A DNA stretch of 35,741 nucleotides, taken from contig JBBIMP010000049.1 of the NCBI GenBank assembly GCA_037444305.1, positions 1 through 35,741 of the forward strand. The letters are read 5' to 3'. The position numbers were made by a program, and so were the translations under genes. This DNA comes from JBBIMP01 sp037444305 (lineage in GTDB: Bacteria; Acidobacteriota; UBA6911). The notes below the pieces were generated by a model. That model made no database searches and was not told the origin of the DNA. It saw nothing but the letters and a program-made list of their open reading frames with translations. This document shows positions 15,379-23,300 of this stretch, piece after piece (within the stretch, counting starts at the first letter, position 1; each line of letters starts with the position of its first letter).

Positions 15379-15655
15379 CGGGCTTTCCGCGGGACCCGCA
15401 GGCGGGGCGAAATAGCGGGGGCGAACAATAATTCGCCCTTCCGCCTTCAACCTACTTCCGAAAATTTGCCGTTTCATTGCGGCGCGTTTGTGAGAAAATA
15501 CCTCTTTTTGAAATTTGGCCTGCCGGCGGAGGATACTCCCCCTTCGGCGGTGCCTGCTTGAGCCGGCTGCGCATGCCTGCCATCGGGTGAAAAACTCCAT
15601 CTGAACCCGGTTCGTCCGCCTCGCCGGATGCCGGGGCAACTCTAGGATTTCAAAG

Positions 15656-17320
15656 ATGAACAAAGGACTCGACAAAGAGACGCTCGACCTGACCATCGAG
15701 TCGATCAAGGACTACACCTCTGCCCACCTTCCGGAGTCCAAGATCCTCGAACTGGATCACAAGGACGAATTCCCCGTGGAGATCATCCGCGACATGTGCG
15801 GGTCTGGACTGGGCATCCAACTGCTCTTTATCCCGGAGGAGTTCGAGGGGATGGGCGGCGGGGCGTTCGACGTCTACCGCGTGTGCGAAGAAATGGCCCG
15901 CGTGGACTTGGGGCTTTCGACGGGCGTGCTGGCCACCTTCCTGGGCAGTGATCCGATCATCTTCGGCGGCACCTACGAACAGAGAAAGCACTGGCTGACC
16001 CGGATCGCCCTCGAAGGGCTCCTGATGGCCTACGGCGCAACCGAACCCGAAGCGGGGAGCGACCTTGGCGCCATCCGCACCACGGCTACCCGGGTGGAGG
16101 AGGATGGAAAGATCGTCGGGTACCGCATCAACGGCAACAAGCAGTGGATCAGCAACGGCGGGTACGCCGATCTGTACAGCGTCCTGGCGATGGCGCCGGG
16201 CGGACCCTGCTGGTTCGTGGTGGAGCGCGGCGTGCCCGGCCTGAGCAATGGCAAGCCGGAGGACAAGCACGGCATCCGCATCAGCAACACCGCCACCGTC
16301 TCGCTCGAGGACGTCTACGTCGACGCGGAACGGCTTCTAGGCAACGTGGAAGGCCAGGGCCTGATCCAGGCCCAGCTGGTCTTCGGGTACACGCGCCTCA
16401 TGGTGGCGGCTTTCGGCCTGGGCGCAGGATGGGCCGCCCTCGACCGGGCGATCCCCTACTCCGTGGGCCGCATCCAGGGGGGTGCGCCGCTGTCGGAGAA
16501 GCAGGGGTACACGCACAAGCTCATAGTCCCGCACGCCGTCCGGCTCGAGGCCAGCCGCGCCTATATCGAGGAAACGGCGGACCGGATCGACGGCGACGGC
16601 GGGAATCTCAACACCGAGGGCGCCATTGCCAAGTACCTCGCTACCGAGGCTGGGAACATGGCCGCGGACGCCGGCATCCAGGCCCTCGGAGGCTACGGCT
16701 ACACCCGCGAGTACATGGTCGAGAAAATCAAGCGGGACGTCCGCATCACCACGATCTACGAGGGCACGTCCGAGATCATGGAGATGACCATCTGCCGCGA
16801 CCGCTGGCAGCTGCACCTCAAGACGCAGGGCCGGTTCTACCACGACATGGCCGCGGAGCTCGAGCAGGTGCACGGACGCAACCCGACTGTCGGCGCCGAC
16901 ACAGCCGCACGCAACCTGCACGCCCTGGCCGAAATCCTGGAAGCCGCGCGCATTCAGCGACTCACGCGCCATCAGCACATTCTCTTCCGGCTGGGGGACC
17001 TTATCGCCTACTGCGAGGGATCGGGCAGCTTCGCGAAGCGCGCCGCCGGCGCAGCCGCGGACAGCCTCAATCCCAAGGCCTACCGCCGCTTCAATCCCGC
17101 GGCGCTCGCGGCCATGAGCCGGGCCTACGCGCGGGAGGTTGCGGCCAGGGTCGCGGCCGAGGGCATGCGCTGGATCACGGGATGCAGCCAGGCGGCCGGG
17201 ACGGCCGTGGCGGAGCTCGAAAAGAAGATGGGTTTGCAGGATCTCTTTGCTTCGCAGGCGGGCCTCATGGCGGACCTGGACAGGGTTGCCGACGTGCTCT
17301 ACGAGCGGACCGGCAACTGA
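15656..17320 (+). CDS. Acyl-CoA dehydrogenase family protein, first gene of the lipid-synthase operon
   Basis: A 554-aa flavoprotein. The acyl-CoA dehydrogenase core spans residues ~20-400, with the FAD/substrate segments AYGATEPEAGSD and NGNKQWISNGG, the helix QALGGYGYTREYMVEK, and the catalytic base region YEGTSEIME (E369). A ~150-residue helical C-terminal extension (400-550) makes it longer than the usual 380-400 aa. This enlarged form is known in family members tied to special lipid metabolism. The start follows a weak site (TAGGAT). The synthase gene begins 77 nt downstream on the same strand. It could desaturate or reduce the synthase product, or supply a starter; this role is inferred from position. 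Confidence 0.86.
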   Translation: MNKGLDKETLDLTIESIKDYTSAHLPESKILELDHKDEFPVEIIRDMCGSGLGIQLLFIPEEFEGMGGGAFDVYRVCEEMARVDLGLSTGVLATFLGSDPIIFGGTYEQRKHWLTRIALEGLLMAYGATEPEAGSDLGAIRTTATRVEEDGKIVGYRINGNKQWISNGGYADLYSVLAMAPGGPCWFVVERGVPGLSNGKPEDKHGIRISNTATVSLEDVYVDAERLLGNVEGQGLIQAQLVFGYTRLMVAAFGLGAGWAALDRAIPYSVGRIQGGAPLSEKQGYTHKLIVPHAVRLEASRAYIEETADRIDGDGGNLNTEGAIAKYLATEAGNMAADAGIQALGGYGYTREYMVEKIKRDVRITTIYEGTSEIMEMTICRDRWQLHLKTQGRFYHDMAAELEQVHGRNPTVGADTAARNLHALAEILEAARIQRLTRHQHILFRLGDLIAYCEGSGSFAKRAAGAAADSLNPKAYRRFNPAALAAMSRAYAREVAARVAAEGMRWITGCSQAAGTAVAELEKKMGLQDLFASQAGLMADLDRVADVLYERTGN

Positions 17321-17397
17321 GAAGGGCACTGGCAGAGGATTGGATTCAAGTCCCCGCCGCCCGGACGGCGGAGGAGACAATTCGAGGAGTGGAAGTA

Positions 17398-20300
17398 ATG
17401 AGAGTATCGGCACGAAAGGCTGTCGCGATCGTAGGCGTCGGAGCGGTCATGCCCGACGCTCCGGATGTCCGGACCTTCTGGAAGAACATCAAGGAGGGCC
17501 GCTCGAGCATTACGGAGGTAACCCCCGACCGGTGGGACGCCGGCCTGTACTACGATCCGGACCCGAAGGCTCCGGACAAGACTTATTCAAAGATCGGCGG
17601 CTGGGTCCGGGAGTGGGATTGGGATCCATTGAAGTGGAAGCTGCCGATACCGCCGAGGGTCAGCGCGGCCATGGATCTGACCCAGAAATGGGCCATCGTG
17701 GCCTCGCGCGCGGCGCTGATCGACTACGGTTACCCCGGACGCCCGCTCAATCCCGAGCGCACCGCCGTGATTCTCGGCAACGCCATGGGAGGAGACACGC
17801 ACCTCTATTCCGCCGCGAGGATTTTCTTCCCCGAGTTCGCCTCCGAACTGGAGGCCTCCCCGGATTTCGCCACGCTGCCGGCCGAGGTGCGTACTGCGAT
17901 TCTTGCCCAGATGAGGGAGAGGATCGGAAAGCGGATGCCGGAAATCACCGAAGACACCATGCCGGGCGAACTGGGCAACATCGTGGCCGGCCGGGTGGCC
18001 GCCGTTTTCGATTTCAAGGGGCCGAACTACGTGGCGGACGCCGCGTGCGCATCGGCCATGGCCGGCATCAGCTCGGCCATCGAAGGGCTGGAAAAGTACA
18101 ATTTCGACGCGGTCCTGACGGGCGGCATCGATGCCAACATGAGCCCGTCCACCTTCGTCAAGTTCTGCAAGATCGGGGCGCTTTCCGCCACCGGCACACG
18201 GCCGTACGCCGAGGGCGCGGACGGTTTCGTGATGGGCGAGGGGGCTGCGGTGTTCATCCTGAAGCGGCTGGCCGACGCCGAGCGTGATGGCGACAGGATC
18301 TACGCCGTCATTCGCAGCCTGGGCGGCTCCAGCGACGGCAAGGGGAAGGGAATCACGGCTCCCAACCCCATCGGGCAGAAGCTGTGCGTGCGTCGCGCGT
18401 GGCTCGACGCGGGCCTCAGCCCCTCGGCGGGCGACCTGATCGAAGGTCACGGAACTTCCACCCGGGTCGGCGATGTGGTGGAAGTGAGCAGCATGGGCGA
18501 GGTCTTCTCGGGATGCGGATTGCCGGCCGAATCGCTCGCGCTCGGTTCCGTGAAATCCAACATCGGGCACCTCAAGGGGGGCGCCGGCGCGGCCGGCATC
18601 CTGAAAGCCATGTTTGCCGTGCACGAGAAACTGCTGCCGCCCAGCATCAACTTCCACCGGCCCAACCCGGACATCGACTATTCGCAGACGCCATTCCGCG
18701 TCAACACCGAGCTTCGGGAGTGGAAGGCGCCGGCCGGCGGCGTCCGCCGGGCAGGTGTCAGCGCTTTCGGTTTCGGCGGCACCAATTTTCACACCGTTCT
18801 CGAGGAGTACGTTCCCGGAAGAATTGCCGATGAAGACAAGATCAGCGTTGCGGTGCCTGCGGCCGGCCCGGCGCCTGCGCCCCGGCTCGGCGCCAAGGCG
18901 CCGCTGAGGGGAGCCCTGGTTCTGGGTGCAGCCGACGTACCCGCTCTCGTGGCTCGGCTCCGGGAAGTCCACGGGGCGGCCCTTGCCGGCAAGGCGGATC
19001 CGCCGTCGCCGCCCGAGGAGACGGATCTCCGGGCCGAGGTCCGCATCGCCATCGACTACGGCGATGCCGCCGAGCTCGCCGACAAGGCCGAGAAGACGCT
19101 CAAGGCGTTCGAGGAAAATCAGGCCGGCCGGTGGAAGGCCCTGCGTGCCAAGGGGATCTTCTTCGGCAAAGGGGCGGCCCCCAAGGTGGCTTTCCTGTTC
19201 ACGGGCCAGGGTTCGCAGTACGTCAACATGCTCGAAGGCCTGAAAAAGTCGGAGCCGATCGTCGTGGCCGCCTTCGCGGAAGCCGACCGCGTGATGGCGC
19301 CGCTCCTCGGCAAGCCGCTGAGCGATTTCATCTACCTGGACAAGAAGGACGAGGCCGCGATGGCCCTCGCCGAGCAGCACCTGAAGCAGACGGCCATCAC
19401 GCAGCCGGCCGTGCTTGCGACCGAGACGGCGCTGGCCCGGTTGCTGGGAGCGTACGGGATCGCCCCCGACATGGTAATGGGGCACAGCCTCGGCGAATAC
19501 GGAGCGCTCGTGGCGGCGGGCGCGCTCGAGTTCGACGAGGCGCTGCGCGCGGTCAGTGCCCGGGGCACCGAAATGACCAAGTGCACGCTGGATGACAACG
19601 GCCTTATGGCCGCGGTCTTCGGCCCCACGGCCGAGGTGCAGAAGATCCTGGACGGGATCGAGGGCTACGTGGTCATCGCCAACATCAACAGCTCCAAGGA
19701 AGCGGTCATCGGGGGCGCGACGGCCGCCGTGGAAAGCGCGATTGCAGCGCTGCAGGAGGCCGGCTACCGGGCGGTTCCACTGCAGGTGAGCCACGCGTTC
19801 CACACCGCCATCGTGGCGCCGGCGGGCGAGTCGCTCAAGAACGTGCTGGGCGACATGCGGATCCAGCCCCCGTCCATCCCGATCATCTCCAACGTGACCG
19901 GCGAGTTCTACCCGATGGGCCCGGGCGTGGTGCCCGAAATGATCGAATTGCTCGGCCGGCAGGTCGCTTCGCCGGTTCAGTTCGTCAAGGGGCTCAGGAG
20001 CCTCTACCAGGCCGGCGCGAGGATCTTCGTCGAGGTCGGCCCGAAGCGCGTGCTGTACGGCTTTGTCGAGGATGTCCTCGGCCAGCACGAGGACGTTTTC
20101 GCGCTGTTCACCAACCATCCCAGGATCGGGGAGGCAGCCTCCGTCAACCTCGCCCTTTGCGGCCTCTACGCCGCAGGGCTGGGCGTGGGGCGGCCCGCCA
20201 GACCGGCGGCAGTCCCCGCGCCGGCGGCCGCGGGCCAGCCCGCTCCGCAGCCCGCCAGGCCGGCGCCTCCCACCTTCCGGCCGCAGCCAGCCCCGGTGCG

Positions 20301-23300
20301 CCGCGAAGGGGCGGCTGCGCCGATCGCGCCCGGAGCCGGGGACCGCTACGTCGAGTTGGGCAAAATATTCGCCGAGTTTCTGGACCGCAGCTTCGAAGTG
20401 TACTCCGGCGGGGCGGCGGCCCGGCCGGTGCATGTCGGGATCACGGGCGCGTCGCTTGGATTGCCCGGGGTGGAGCGGCTGTTCGACGACGGCAACATCG
20501 GCCGGTTGCTGCGCGGGGATGTCTTCATCAATCCCATCCCAATGCCGATCCGCGAGGGGATGGTCCACAAGAGCATCACGCGGCTCGTGAAAAGCGAGTC
20601 GGGCGAGGGCAGGTTCGAAACGATCGAAAAGCTGGCGGATGTGATCAAGCTCGCCGCGCGCGCCGGAGGACTCGACCTGGTCGGCGAGTTCGGCTTCCCG
20701 GGGGACCGCATGCCGGCGCTGGACCACGTGACCCGCATCGCCATCGCCGCGGGGATCGACGCAATGCGCGACGCGGGCATCCCGCTGGTGATGCGCTACA
20801 AGATGACCACGCGCGGAACACGCCTGCCCGACCGGTGGATGCTGCCCGAGGAGATGCGCGACGACACCGGCGTGATCTTCAGCTCGGCATTCCCCGGGTA
20901 CGACTCCCTCGTGGGTATTCTCAAGGAATACTACGAGGATCTCGCGCGGAAGGCCCGGCTGCAGGAGTTGACGGAACTCCGGGCGAAGTCGTCCGGCTCA
21001 GGACTGGGGGAGATCGACCGGCGCATCGCCGAGGTGCAGGCCGAAATCGAACGGAAGCCCTTCCACTTCGACCGGCGCTTCCTGTTCCGGGTGCTCTCCA
21101 TGGGCCATTCGCAGTTCGCCGAGTACGTCGGCGCGCGCGGTCCCAACACCGCGACCAACGCGGCCTGTGCCAGCGGAACCCAGGCCGTGGCCCTCGCCCG
21201 CGACTGGATCCAGTCGGGACGCTGCCGCCGCGTCATCGTCATTTCTTCCGACGACATCACTTCGGACAACCTGATGGAGTGGTTCGGCTCCGGCTTTCTC
21301 GCCTCCGGCGCTGCCGCCACCGATGAGATTGTCGCGGAAGCGGCGACGCCCTTCGATCGGCGCCGGCACGGCCTGATCATCGGCATGGGCGGGGCTGCCC
21401 TGGTCGTCGAAAGCTTCGAGTCGGCCGCAGAGCGCGGCGTGCAGCCGATCTGCGAGATCCTGGGCGCCATCACGGCCAATAGCGCCTTCCACGGCACGAG
21501 GCTGGATGTGAGCCACATCTGCCAGGTGATGGAGCGGCTGGTGGCGAACGCCGAGAAGCGGTGGGGGATCAGCCGGCACGAAATCGCCCCGCAGACGGTT
21601 TTCGTTTCGCACGAGACCTACACTCCGGCCAGGGGCGGCAGCGCCTCGGCCGAGGTCTTCGCCCTGCGGCACGTCTTCGGCGACGCCGCCGATCACATCA
21701 TCATCGCCAACACCAAGGGGGCGACCGGCCACCCGATGGCCGTGGGTGTGGAGGACGTCGTTGCGGTGAAGATCCTGGAAACGGGCATCGTCCCCGCAGT
21801 TCCCAACTTCAAGGAGGTCGACCCCGAACTCGGCTTGCTGAACCTCTCCAAGGGAGGGTTTTACCCGGTGCAGTACGCGCTGCGGCTGGCGGCGGGCTTC
21901 GGTTCCCAGATCAGCATGACGCTGACCCGGTGGCTTCCGTCCCCCGACGGGCACCGCCACGCCCCGGACGCGCTGGGTTTCCACTACCGCATCACGAATC
22001 CGGACACGTGGCGGAACTGGCTCGCCCGGGTCACGGGCTATGACTCGCCCGAGATCGAAGTCGTGCAGCGCACGCTGCGCGTGAAGGACCAGGGTGCCGG
22101 CAGGTTCGTCGCGCCGGCCAACGGAGTCGCCGCGCAGCCGCGGCCGGCGGCGCCTCCGGTGACGCCGGCACCGAGGCCGGAAATCGCCGCGCCGAAGGTT
22201 CCGATTGTCACGCCGCCGGCGCAGCCCGCACCGGTGAGCGGCACGGCGCTCCCCTTCCAGGATCCGGTCCAGGTGGAGGTCATGCGGATCATAGCTGAAA
22301 AGACCGGGTATCCCACCGACATGCTGGATCTGGACCTGGACCTGGAGGCGGACCTGGGGATCGACACGGTGAAGCAGGCGGAGATGTTCGCCGCCATTCG
22401 CGCAGCGTACGACATCCCACGGGAAGACAACCTGAAGCTGCGCGACTTCCCGACGCTGGCGCACACGATCCAGTTCGTCTACGACCGGCGACCGGACCTG
22501 AAGGCGGCCACGGCTGCCGCAAAAGCGGCCTCGCCCGCGGCAGCGCCTGCACCGGCGGTGACTCATGCGGTTCCGGCGGCAGCGGCGCCGGCAGCCGCAG
22601 CGGTGTCCGAGGACCCGGTCAAGATGCGCGTGCTGCAGATCATCGCCGATAAGACCGGGTATCCCAGCGACATGCTGGATCTGGACCTGGATCTGGAGGC
22701 GGACCTGGGGATCGACACGGTGAAGCAGGCGGAGATGTTCGCCGCCATCCGGGAAGCCTACAATATCCCGCGCGACGAAAACCTGAAGTTGCGCGACTTC
22801 CCGACATTGGCGCACACAATCCAGTTCGTCTACGACAACCGGCCCGATCTGAAGCCGGGGGCGGCAACCGCCGCGCCGGCAGCCCCGTCGCTTGCCCCTG
22901 CGGAAGCAGGGCCGGCGGTGCAACAGGTCCCGGCGGCCGGAAGCCTGGAGGAAGCCCTGAAGGTCCCGCGGCGCGTCCCCGTTCCCAGGCTGCGGCCGGC
23001 GCTTGCCCTGTGCAAGCCCAGCGGGGTCAAGCTCGGGGAGGGGAGCAGGGTGATCCTGTTCCCCGACAAGGGAGGCGTAGGCAAAGCGCTCGCCGGCAGG
23101 CTCGAGAAGCTGGGCGTTCAGGCGCTCTTGGTCGACGACGAACCGGAGGCCGACGTCCTGGCTGAGCGCATCGGCCAGTGGAAAGGCGAAGGGCCGATCC
23201 AGGGAGTCTACTGGCTGACGGCGCTCGATCACGAAGGAGACATCGCCGGGATGAACCTCGAGGGCTGGCGCGAAGCCATGCGTGTGAGGGTCAAGTTGCT

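Noticed and set aside
16144..17397. In-frame open extension of the synthase gene upstream of 17398
   Set aside because: It overlaps the acyl-CoA dehydrogenase in another frame, has no domain content and is Arg/Gly/His-rich as expected for an off-frame reading of GC-rich DNA. The KS domain starts right after ATG 17398, which has a good ribosome binding site.
17587..20727. 1046-aa open frame antisense to the synthase
   Set aside because: Shadow of a GC-rich coding frame. The composition is Arg/His/Gly-rich, with no domain and no ribosome binding site.
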